Positions 37,775 through 45,016 of a stretch of DNA of 64,000 nt are shown one piece after another (the stretch's first letter is position 1; every line of letters starts with the position of its first letter). Location of the stretch: the IMG/VR virus record IMGVR_UViG_3300046777_002716, positions 1-64,000 of that record, one strand, 5' to 3'. The position numbers and the translations under genes were made by a program. This DNA comes from a virus. The notes under the pieces were generated by a model. The model was not told the origin of the DNA. It searched no databases and saw only the letters and a program-made list of their open reading frames with translations.

Positions 37775-37942
37775 TTACTCACCATCAGAACCAGAGTCTG
37801 TATTTTTTGAGCAAACTCTTTTCTTTATCTGCTTATAATAAACAGTTCTACCATAACAATTTTCTTTTGTTGATAATGGTGGGTTTCCAAAATCTCCAAC
37901 TTTTTCTTCAATAGTTTTCTGAAATTCCCGAAACGATTTCAT
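37775..37942 (-). CDS. Small protein with an M-K-S-F-x-E-F start, 55 residues
   Basis: The frame begins M-K-S-F-R-E-F-Q-K-T and overlaps the last 35 bases of hsp20 in another frame. Its start resembles the T4 internal-protein targeting sequence, but without the I-x-E cleavage site. The C-terminus is basic with two cysteines. It is followed by the terminator at 37692-37737. Confidence 0.5.
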   Translation of the reverse strand: MKSFREFQKTIEEKVGDFGNPPLSTKENCYGRTVYYKQIKKRVCSKNTDSGSDGE

Positions 37943-38372
37943 AAACTTTCTTTTTCTGATGTTCTGGAATAATCTTATTTAGTTTTATGATAAGCATTCC
38001 ATTTTCAAATTTTACATCAGAAATTTTTACATCATCAGAAAGAGTTCTACTCCAAGTAAATGCTCTTTTTGCAAGTCCTTTATGCAAATACTCATCAGTG
38101 TCGGAGGACTCAACTTTTTTAGATTCTACAAACAACTTATTGTTTTCAGTAGAAACTTCGATATCATCTTTCTTATATCCAGCAAGAGCAAACTCCAGTC
38201 TGAACTCCGTGCTGCTTTCCTTTACATAGTTATATGGTGGATAATTTGGAGAAGATTCATTTGCTGTTGCAAATCTCTGAATCCACTCATCCATTCCAAT
38301 TCCCCATCTTGCAGAATCATTTAGTAGTTTATCAACATCAATAGCGTATTTTACAGTTGTTGTATGAAACAT
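37908..38372 (-). CDS. Small heat shock protein (Hsp20/alpha-crystallin)
   Basis: The 154-residue protein has the alpha-crystallin domain (about residues 48-142) with L-E-F-A-L-A-G-Y-K-K-D-D-I and the conserved G-M-L-I-I-K-L. A good AAGGAGA site precedes the start. The family binds unfolding proteins without ATP, and cyanophages often carry it. Its 85-nt leader can form alternative hairpins and may regulate translation. Confidence 0.9.
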   Translation of the reverse strand: MFHTTTVKYAIDVDKLLNDSARWGIGMDEWIQRFATANESSPNYPPYNYVKESSTEFRLEFALAGYKKDDIEVSTENNKLFVESKKVESSDTDEYLHKGLAKRAFTWSRTLSDDVKISDVKFENGMLIIKLNKIIPEHQKKKVYEIVSGISENY

Positions 38373-38469
38373 GGTTTTTCTCCTTAAGTAAGCGAGTTTG
38401 TAACTTAGGACCCCTAAGGCATCCGTAGCGTATGGGGGGTGCTAGCACCTCTCTCCCATCAATATTATA
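38373..38469 (-). promoter_or_regulatory. hsp20 promoter -10 box and structured leader
   Basis: A TATAAT box lies at 38464-38469, without a good -35. The leader holds the palindrome GGTGCTAGCACC (38440-38451) and a CTTAGG/CCTAAG hairpin (38404-38418). The CCTTAG of that hairpin could instead pair with TTAAGG of the ribosome site, which would hide it. Confidence 0.4.
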
Positions 38470-38481
38470 TATCGAAGAATA

Positions 38482-38507
38482 CAAAAAAGGGGAGTGTTGA
38501 ACTCCCC
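38482..38507 (-). terminator. Rho-independent terminator after regA
   Basis: GGGGAGT/ACTCCCC stem with six T on the minus strand, 7 bp beyond the regA stop. It separates the clamp-loader/RegA transcript from hsp20. Confidence 0.85.
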
Positions 38508-38513
38508 ACAAAA

Positions 38514-38954
38514 TCATTCGGTTTCTTCTACCTTCTTTTTCTTTGCACCAATATTGTATTTGGTTTCAAGAGTCCATTCACCCTTGTCCTTATAAGACAA
38601 TACTTTAATTTGATTTAAAGGAGCAATATCTTGAATTTTTGTCTCATCTACAACGGTAATCAATCCCCAATCTGCAAGAAGTTGCACAATACGATTTCTG
38701 CGCTGTACATCATTTACAGTTAGATTTGCATGTTTACCGTCAAGAGCAAAAAGTTCCTTAAAACTTACAATGAAATATCTACCTTGCTTATGCAAAATAT
38801 GACAAGATTGGTATAGTTTCTTTTCTTTACGAGACGCGACTCCAATTCTAGTCAAAGTTTCACGAACCTTTAGAAAATCATCAGGTTCATTTAAAATAAC
38901 TTCCACCATTTGATCAGGTGTCCAACTCACAACAGGTTCTTTAACAACGCTCAT
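38514..38954 (-). CDS. regA: Translational repressor RegA
   Basis: The 146-residue protein aligns in length and pattern with T4 RegA (122), with V-R-E-T-L-T-R-I-G-V-A-S, L-Y-Q-S-C-H-I-L-H-K and H-A-N-L-T-V-N-D-V-Q-R-R-N. In T4 it binds the start regions of early mRNAs and blocks their translation. As in T4, it follows gp62. Confidence 0.9.
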   Translation of the reverse strand: MSVVKEPVVSWTPDQMVEVILNEPDDFLKVRETLTRIGVASRKEKKLYQSCHILHKQGRYFIVSFKELFALDGKHANLTVNDVQRRNRIVQLLADWGLITVVDETKIQDIAPLNQIKVLSYKDKGEWTLETKYNIGAKKKKVEETE

Positions 38955-39337
38955 TTTTTTCCTCCAGTCTCAAATTTTGATTTAATAAAATTAAGTTGTT
39001 CTTTAGTAAGAATCCTCAAAGCGTTTTTTGCCTTTTCATTATTGTAACCATAATATCGTTTGACATATTCTAAGTCTTTGATTTCATCTTTACCGATCCA
39101 AGGAGAAAATCCCCTATTGATCCTCAGACTATTTATAAAAAAATCATATTGCATCTTTTTAGGAAGAAAATGATATTGATTTATTTCATTAACAAACATC
39201 AACCTGTCAATATATCCAGATAGGCACTTATTAATAATATATGGTGAATAATCCTTTTCTGCAGAAGGATCATTATCCATTAAATTTTCTTTTGTTTTGT
39301 TGATTGAATTTAACCAATCTTTTAACTCATAAGTCAT
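38951..39337 (-). CDS. 62: Clamp loader small subunit, T4 gp62-like
   Basis: The 128-residue protein has L-K-D-W-L-N-S-I-N near its start and F-L-P-K-K-M-Q-Y-D-F in the middle, as in gp62 of cyanomyoviruses. It is shorter than T4 gp62 (187). It works with the gp44 ATPase to load clamp gp45. Overlaps of 4 bases join it to both neighbours. Confidence 0.85.
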   Translation of the reverse strand: MTYELKDWLNSINKTKENLMDNDPSAEKDYSPYIINKCLSGYIDRLMFVNEINQYHFLPKKMQYDFFINSLRINRGFSPWIGKDEIKDLEYVKRYYGYNNEKAKNALRILTKEQLNFIKSKFETGGKK

Positions 39338-40392
39338 CTGATAATCTCCAAATCATTCCCTTGTTTCCAAAGTTCAAGTTCAGTTCTTAAAGTACCTTCT
39401 GCCTTAAGTTTATCGTACCTCTTAGTAGACTTTTTTTTCCACCATGCAATAACCTCTTCTGGTTCATAACCAAATTTGGAAAGATAATACCTTTTCTTCT
39501 CAGTCAAAGATTTGGCATGTTCTATGCATAGATTAAATTCATTTAATTTCGGATGATTTTTTAAAGAGTTTCTAATAATGGAAATCATCTTAGTTTGAAT
39601 CTTCAATTTTTTAGATGACTTATCAGCAGATATAAGTCTTTCTCCACCATTGGCATTATTATTAAACCACCAAAACATTTCCCTAAAATAATCATCATGA
39701 AAAAGAGGAAGAAAATTACTTTCAGTGTCCCCTATGTGTCGGATAAAAGGTTTAAGACCATCATACATGGATACCCCCTTTGTTGTACCGTATAATGAAG
39801 TTGTTTCAAAGTATTGAAGATCAGTTCCATACTTTCCATCAAATTGTCTTTTGAGTTCATTAGAAGATGCCAGTAGTGCAAGAAGTTTTCCACCAAGATA
39901 ATTATATCCAAATGGTTGAACTGGGACAATGTTAAATCCCATAACAAAATTTTTATTAATTGTCGATAATTCAAGCACCTCACCAAAATAATCGTTCCTT
40001 GGTTTAGAGTTGATTGTTGGTGATCCAAATCTAATCACCCCGACAATTTTATTAGTATTATTCTCTACTACAATCCATTTTATTGTCCTACCAGGAATTG
40101 CTTCTTCAATAGGATTAGATGCAGTAGAGTTTAATATTTCAGAATAAAGTTCTTGATTATACTTACTCTTTGGTTTAGAACTAGTATCAACCTCATGTAT
40201 GGAGAAGTCCATATCCATTGGATGAATATTAAAATCCGAAAAAATTTCATCTTCAGGTCCAAACAATTTACCTAAAGAGTTATCTAACCTACTCTTTTTT
40301 ACAAATCTAAGATAATCATCAATACGATTAAATTTAGAATAGTATTGTATAAACTGATCTGCTGCCCAAATTGCATCTTCAATAGATAACAT
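39334..40392 (-). CDS. Unknown 352-residue protein, possibly DUF4338/DruA-related
   Basis: A central region (about residues 100-215) has I-V-V-E-N-N-T-N-K-I-V-G-V-I-R-F, a conserved-looking N-I-V-P-V-Q-P-F-G-Y-N-Y-L-G-G-K-L-L-A-L, then K-Y-G-T-D and F-E-T-T-S-L-Y-G. The order resembles the DUF4338 family (DruA of the Druantia defence system): nRFliLP, then LAS, then YG and a vETFVD block. The similarity is by eye and weak. It lies between gp62 and gp44, inside the clamp-loader operon. Confidence 0.45.
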   Translation of the reverse strand: MLSIEDAIWAADQFIQYYSKFNRIDDYLRFVKKSRLDNSLGKLFGPEDEIFSDFNIHPMDMDFSIHEVDTSSKPKSKYNQELYSEILNSTASNPIEEAIPGRTIKWIVVENNTNKIVGVIRFGSPTINSKPRNDYFGEVLELSTINKNFVMGFNIVPVQPFGYNYLGGKLLALLASSNELKRQFDGKYGTDLQYFETTSLYGTTKGVSMYDGLKPFIRHIGDTESNFLPLFHDDYFREMFWWFNNNANGGERLISADKSSKKLKIQTKMISIIRNSLKNHPKLNEFNLCIEHAKSLTEKKRYYLSKFGYEPEEVIAWWKKKSTKRYDKLKAEGTLRTELELWKQGNDLEIIR

Positions 40393-40393
40393 A

Positions 40394-40981
40394 TCAACTA
40401 ACTAAAAATTTCTTTTCATATTCTAGTAATTCTTGTGGAGTCACAATATAATTACTAACAGGATCTACTGGTTTATTATACCACTGTCTACCATAGTTTC
40501 TGGTAACAAGTTTAATGTCTAGATATTGATATTTTTTATCTGTCGGAACATATACCCGATACTTTCCTCCTCTGTTAGAAGTCAAGAGAGAAAGACTTTT
40601 ATTTTGTTCTGATAAAATATCAATAGTTGTACATGCGGTTTTAAATATTTGCAAATATCTATCATAATCATTGACATAAATTTCATGATTATCCATTAGC
40701 ATCTGATAGATAAATTGCGGGGAATAGCAGTGATCTTTACATATTACCCATTTTGGATCACTTTTCTTTTTCTCTAATGCTTTTTCAGTAATGAATCCAG
40801 AGGGAACTGAAAGAGAATGCACAAGATCATAAAAAGGGCGAGTGATAGATCTAACTGCATCGGTTTTATTTCTATTCTTTCTCCAAAAATCAAGAACCTC
40901 AAGATTTTTAAAATCTAAAAATGTTCTATAGCAATAAACCTCTAGACGAGATTCATTAGTAATAACTTCAATTTTCTTCAT
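40394..40981 (-). CDS. Hypothetical protein, 195 residues
   Basis: A soluble, tyrosine- and lysine-rich protein with no recognised domain. A W-V-I-C-K-D-H-C-Y-S segment near residue 75 is the only cysteine-histidine cluster. It lies between the unknown 352-residue gene and the 69-residue gene, and overlaps the latter by 14 bases. Confidence 0.55.
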   Translation of the reverse strand: MKKIEVITNESRLEVYCYRTFLDFKNLEVLDFWRKNRNKTDAVRSITRPFYDLVHSLSVPSGFITEKALEKKKSDPKWVICKDHCYSPQFIYQMLMDNHEIYVNDYDRYLQIFKTACTTIDILSEQNKSLSLLTSNRGGKYRVYVPTDKKYQYLDIKLVTRNYGRQWYNKPVDPVSNYIVTPQELLEYEKKFLVS

Positions 40982-41177
40982 AATCAGGTTTGTTGTACTT
41001 CAAGTATTCATAAAAAGTCAGTTTCATCTCTTTTTGCGACATACCACAGTGCTTTGCTGCGGCAGGAAGAGTCATTTTTGCCCTAAAAAGTGCTTCATTT
41101 GCCTCCTTCACATTTTCGGGAGTAGTCTTTACTGATTCTTCCTTTAGATCCTTATAATTAATTTTGTATGGGTTCAT
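40968..41177 (-). CDS. Small helix-turn-helix-like protein, 69 residues
   Basis: Residues 28-60 (A-L-F-R-A-K-M-T-L-P-A-A-A-K-H-C-G-M-S) look like a helix-turn-helix, as in Fis-type or homeodomain-like DNA binders. It overlaps the gp44 stop by 4 bases, so it is made with the clamp loader. A regulator or a DNA-structure protein are both possible. Confidence 0.55.
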   Translation of the reverse strand: MNPYKINYKDLKEESVKTTPENVKEANEALFRAKMTLPAAAKHCGMSQKEMKLTFYEYLKYNKPDYEEN

Positions 41178-42133
41178 TTAAAAGTACAATCACACATTAT
41201 TTCAGTAAGACATGCCAGAAGATTAATTTCTTGGTCAGCAACAAAACTTGCCTGATATTGATACTTGGCAATTATGAGTACTGCAGAAGCAATGCCAGGA
41301 CCATCTAAGTGCTCATATGCTGAATCATAGATACGACGCAAGATAATGTTAACATCATTGTCAAGGTTTGAACTAACCCATTTACGAACTTCTGGAAAAT
41401 TTTTATCTTTAAGATGTTTAATTAGTTCATTTACTGTAACATCAGAAAATGATGCAAGAATACTACTATCGATTTCTCCATTAATAGAGTGTCTCTGAAG
41501 AACATTGAGTAATCTCCTAGTGTCAGGGAAATGACTCTTGATTAGTTCAACAATAACCTTTTTATCATACTTAATATTCTCTTGATCAAGAATATAGGAT
41601 ACTCTCTTGAAAGTATCCGCCATCATTTGTGGTTTTTGTTCCTTGGGAATTGGAGTGTACTTTAGAACAACACATCTTGACTGAATGGGTTCAATAATTT
41701 TATTCAAATTATTGCAAGTAAAAATAAAACAAACATTGTTGTGTAGTTGCTCAATCACACCACGAAGACAGAGCATTACATCATTAGTAGTACCATCAAA
41801 CTCATCAAAAAATACAACCTTTTTCTTATCACTGAACATTGAAACTGTAGTTCCAAAGTTAATTACCTGATTTCTAATAGTGTCAAGGTATCTTCCTTCA
41901 GATGAACCATTAAGAAATAGTACATCTTGCTTTGTAATTTTGCACAGTGTTTTGATAGTTTGTGTTTTACCACATCCCTGAGAACCTTGAAGGATAAGAT
42001 TCTGATTTAGTTGACCTTCTTTCACTGTGCTAAGGAAAAAATCCTTAACATCATTAGAAAGAATTAAGTCTTCTACTGTTTCTGGTGCCCATTTCTCAAC
42101 CCACAGAAAAGGTTTGTTATCAGTAATTTGCAT
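41174..42133 (-). CDS. 44: Clamp loader large subunit, T4 gp44-like AAA+ ATPase
   Basis: The 319-residue protein has Walker A G-S-Q-G-C-G-K-T (about residues 48-55), Walker B V-V-F-F-D-E-F-D and the S-R-C arginine-finger motif in I-Q-S-R-C-V. It opens and loads the gp45 ring using ATP, with gp62. The length equals T4 gp44 (319). Confidence 0.95.
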   Translation of the reverse strand: MQITDNKPFLWVEKWAPETVEDLILSNDVKDFFLSTVKEGQLNQNLILQGSQGCGKTQTIKTLCKITKQDVLFLNGSSEGRYLDTIRNQVINFGTTVSMFSDKKKVVFFDEFDGTTNDVMLCLRGVIEQLHNNVCFIFTCNNLNKIIEPIQSRCVVLKYTPIPKEQKPQMMADTFKRVSYILDQENIKYDKKVIVELIKSHFPDTRRLLNVLQRHSINGEIDSSILASFSDVTVNELIKHLKDKNFPEVRKWVSSNLDNDVNIILRRIYDSAYEHLDGPGIASAVLIIAKYQYQASFVADQEINLLACLTEIMCDCTFK

Positions 42134-42148
42134 ATCAAAAATTAAAAA

Positions 42149-42586
42149 TCAAAAACAATATTTTTTCAAGACGTATGTAACTTTTTCTTCCTTATCCTCC
42201 ATCCAATATGCTTCATGTTCAAAGTGCCTGTATTCTTTCCCATATTTGGAAACTAATTGATTAATCTCTAGTTCTTTATCTTTAGAGATTGGCATCTTAG
42301 AAATAGGAATTCCAAATTCTAAGATATTACCGAATGAATTTTTACATGATTGGGCAAAATGGACAGATTCGTGTAATAAGGTTTCATTTATTGTACTATG
42401 AATATCCATACTGACAGATTTGATTTTGTCAGTGCAGATATTCATAGTTTTACTTTTTGAATTATACCACCCAAAAATATCATGTTGTCTACAAATTGAA
42501 CCGTTTTCTACAACGTTAATTTTTTTTGAGATTAATTGGTAGACCTCATAATTAATTGGAGTAAGATAAAGTAAAAACTCCATCAT
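42149..42586 (-). CDS. Zincin-like protein (HExxH) between gp44 and gp45, 145 residues
   Basis: The motif L-L-H-E-S-V-H-F-A-Q near residue 70 fits a zinc-binding HExxH helix. A distal E or H cluster (H-F-E-H-E-A-Y-W) lies near residue 118. The protein is soluble. It overlaps the gp45 stop by 4 bases and so is made with the clamp. Role unknown. Confidence 0.55.
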   Translation of the reverse strand: MMEFLLYLTPINYEVYQLISKKINVVENGSICRQHDIFGWYNSKSKTMNICTDKIKSVSMDIHSTINETLLHESVHFAQSCKNSFGNILEFGIPISKMPISKDKELEINQLVSKYGKEYRHFEHEAYWMEDKEEKVTYVLKKYCF

Positions 42587-43251
42587 TCAAAAGTAGAGTC
42601 TGGTTCCATAGCAATGTAATACTGTACATTAGCATTAGTATTTGTGAACTGAGAAAGAAGTTTTTTTGATACTACTACATCGTAAGCACCGGAGATAATT
42701 TTACTGAGATTCTCAACTTTAAAGTTAAATGTAAACTCCTTGTCAGTTTCACCTACAATGATTGAATATTCATTAGAAGTGTCGGTTTTCTTATCCCGAA
42801 CCACCAGTCTAATAACCCCAGCGTCACCGATAGCAGAAATATCAGGAAGTTGATAAACTGCTGCTGCCTTTACTAGTTTTTCTAGAGAACCATTTTCTAG
42901 TTGGAAACATACATCCTGGGAAGGAAGTTGAATTTCTTTTTCTGGTGGTGAAATAATCACATTGGGGTCTGCATAAAAATACTTTACCCTGCGCTTACCT
43001 TCACGAATAGTAATATAGTTATCTTCAGCAAAATCGAGATCAGGATCTTTATGAAGACTCAAACCATTCAAGAACTGGTTTAGATCATAAATTGCAAATT
43101 CCCTAGGAAATAACTCACTAATTTCTGCTTCTGCGAGAATATTCTTAGCAATAGAAATAGTGCGAAGTTTATTACCCTGTTTTACAAGAATTGATTGATT
43201 AATTCCAGCAAAGTTCTTGAGAATGGTAAGAGTGTTATCAGATAGTTTCAT
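42583..43251 (-). CDS. 45: Sliding clamp, T4 gp45-like
   Basis: The 222-residue protein matches T4 gp45 (228) in length and place, with the two-domain beta/alpha pattern and acid-rich face (L-H-K-D-P-D-L-D-F-A-E-D). The trimeric ring tethers polymerase gp43 and, in T4, also activates late transcription with gp55 and gp33. Confidence 0.92.
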   Translation of the reverse strand: MKLSDNTLTILKNFAGINQSILVKQGNKLRTISIAKNILAEAEISELFPREFAIYDLNQFLNGLSLHKDPDLDFAEDNYITIREGKRRVKYFYADPNVIISPPEKEIQLPSQDVCFQLENGSLEKLVKAAAVYQLPDISAIGDAGVIRLVVRDKKTDTSNEYSIIVGETDKEFTFNFKVENLSKIISGAYDVVVSKKLLSQFTNTNANVQYYIAMEPDSTFE

Positions 43252-43274
43252 AGTTTCGTATTAAAATTTTATAA

Positions 43275-43754
43275 TCAGCGGAATTCGGTCAGACCATTAT
43301 CTTTGCGCGAATAATGACCATCGAAGTGAAGCAGAAGCATTGCGTAGTGAATCACTTTAAGAAGATCGCGCTTGTTGCGTCCATCCTTATCACCATATCG
43401 AGAACCATACTTAAGGATGTTTGCCTGACAAAAACCAGGAGCAAGGTCTTTTGCTGCCATCAGGTCAATTGTCTGAATGTCATTGTAACTTTCATTGTGA
43501 CCACAGTAGTGACTACCATAAGTACTGGTCACATAGTCCTCAATATCCTTGAGGATTTTGTCTTCGTTGTATTTCCAGAGATGATTTTTAATTTCGCTCA
43601 TTTTAGGATTGTTAATCAAGAATTCTAGATCGCTATGTCCCCAAGGGGTCATACTTTCGTTAACGGTGGTTTTTTCAATGTTAATCTTATCATCACTACC
43701 AATAGAAAATTTGTATACATTGGTAATGTTTCTTTCTTCTTCAGGTCCAAACAT
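43275..43754 (-). CDS. DUF3310-like protein, 159 residues
   Basis: The C-terminal part has D-L-M-A-A-K-D-L-A-P-G-F-C-Q-A-N-I, then I-L-K-Y-G-S-R-Y-G-D-K-D-G and a D-L-L-K-V-I-H-Y-A helix. The order is like the SaV/DUF3310 family seen in many phages. The function of that family is not settled. The N-terminus is acidic and unique. Confidence 0.6.
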   Translation of the reverse strand: MFGPEEERNITNVYKFSIGSDDKINIEKTTVNESMTPWGHSDLEFLINNPKMSEIKNHLWKYNEDKILKDIEDYVTSTYGSHYCGHNESYNDIQTIDLMAAKDLAPGFCQANILKYGSRYGDKDGRNKRDLLKVIHYAMLLLHFDGHYSRKDNGLTEFR

Positions 43755-43794
43755 AATTAGGGGAGGAAGTCATAATTAACCTCCCCCAATTATA

Positions 43795-44952
43795 TCAGAA
43801 TGGTTTAGCGAAGTCAACAGGCGTAGTTGCAGGTTCCACCGATTCGGTACTAGGCATCTGGAAATCCACATCCACCTTGTCATACAGTTCCAGGAAGGAC
43901 TGTTTGGTTTCGTCGTCAAAGCGATTCACACAAACCTGAATTGCTTTTGCCTTATCGTTGAAGATACTGTAGGCACGAATGATGTGAACCAGACGACGAG
44001 TGCTGATGATTTCCTCAATACCACCATCGTAGAAGGTCTTGCGGATGATGTCTGCCCAATCAACCAGACGCTTACAGAAGTTGCGGTCTTCTACACCAAG
44101 GTCCAGAGCAACTCCCTCAAGAATCTTCTGTTCCGCAGAAGGGGCAGGATAGGACTGCTCAAAGGTCACAGGGAAACGCTCAAGGAATGCTTCGTTGAGA
44201 ACGTTAGTACCAATGAAACGACCATCATCAGAACCCTTACCCTTAGTGTTTGCGGTGGCAACTACGTTGAAACCAGGGGCAGGTTTCACAAAACGACCGA
44301 TTTTCTTGAGGAACACACCCTTGCCTTCAAGGATGGATTGGAGACACAGAATCTTGTTAGAGGCAAGGTCAATCTCGTCAAGAAGCAGAATAGCACCACG
44401 CTCAAGTGCTTCAATCACGGGACCGTTATGCCAGGCAGTTTCACCATTCACCAGACGGAAACCGCCAATCAGGTCATCCTCATCAGTCTCGATGGTGATG
44501 TTCACACGAATCAGTTCACGCTTCAGTTGAGCACACGCTTGTTCAACAGCGAACGTTTTACCGTTACCCGAAAGACCCGTAATGAACGTAGGATAGAAGA
44601 GACGGGACTGAATAATTTTTTTGATATCGTTAAAATTACCAAACTTGACGAAGGTATCATCTTTTGTAGGGATCAGATTTTGCTCAAAAGCGGGCATAGC
44701 AGGAGGTGCTTGGAAAGTACGCTCAATTTCTTCCACTACGTCCTGGGTCACTTCCAGATTCCAGCGACCACGATTGGTTTTATATTTTTCAAGGCGACGA
44801 GTAACAGTGGGATAAGAAAGGTTGTTAGCAGCACAGAAACCTTTGATATCACCAGAAGTGATTTCAGTACCAAAACTTTGCTTCAGATTATCGATGAGTT
44901 GTTGTTCAGTCATTTTTTGGCGAGGCATAATGAAGGGTGTTGTTGTTTTCAA
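43795..44952 (-). CDS. cobS: CobS-like MoxR-type AAA+ ATPase
   Basis: The 385-residue protein has an N-terminal helix-turn-helix-like part (L-S-Y-P-T-V-T-R-R-L). An AAA core follows with Walker A T-G-L-S-G-N-G-K-T (about residue 112) and Walker B I-L-L-L-D-E-I-D-L-A. Cyanophages widely carry it under the name CobS, the cobaltochelatase ATPase. With the VWA/HExxH protein upstream it looks like a MoxR-VWA pair that remodels or inserts metal into a target. GC content is higher than in most neighbours. Confidence 0.85.
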   Translation of the reverse strand: MKTTTPFIMPRQKMTEQQLIDNLKQSFGTEITSGDIKGFCAANNLSYPTVTRRLEKYKTNRGRWNLEVTQDVVEEIERTFQAPPAMPAFEQNLIPTKDDTFVKFGNFNDIKKIIQSRLFYPTFITGLSGNGKTFAVEQACAQLKRELIRVNITIETDEDDLIGGFRLVNGETAWHNGPVIEALERGAILLLDEIDLASNKILCLQSILEGKGVFLKKIGRFVKPAPGFNVVATANTKGKGSDDGRFIGTNVLNEAFLERFPVTFEQSYPAPSAEQKILEGVALDLGVEDRNFCKRLVDWADIIRKTFYDGGIEEIISTRRLVHIIRAYSIFNDKAKAIQVCVNRFDDETKQSFLELYDKVDVDFQMPSTESVEPATTPVDFAKPF

Positions 44953-45016
44953 CTGAAGTAATTATAACAGGATGGTGGGGAGCGGGATGCTCCCCGTGGA
45001 CGGTTTGGAAAGTGGA

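Noticed and set aside
43984-44961. 325-codon open frame on the plus strand opposite cobS
   Set aside because: It is the shadow of a GC-rich, strongly coded gene; cobS has clear motifs in its frame, and this frame has none.
44956-44995. Extended -10 (TGTTATAAT) and a GGGGAGC palindrome before cobS
   Set aside because: No -35 and no T-run, so neither a promoter nor a terminator can be claimed; cobS may be read through from the VWA gene.
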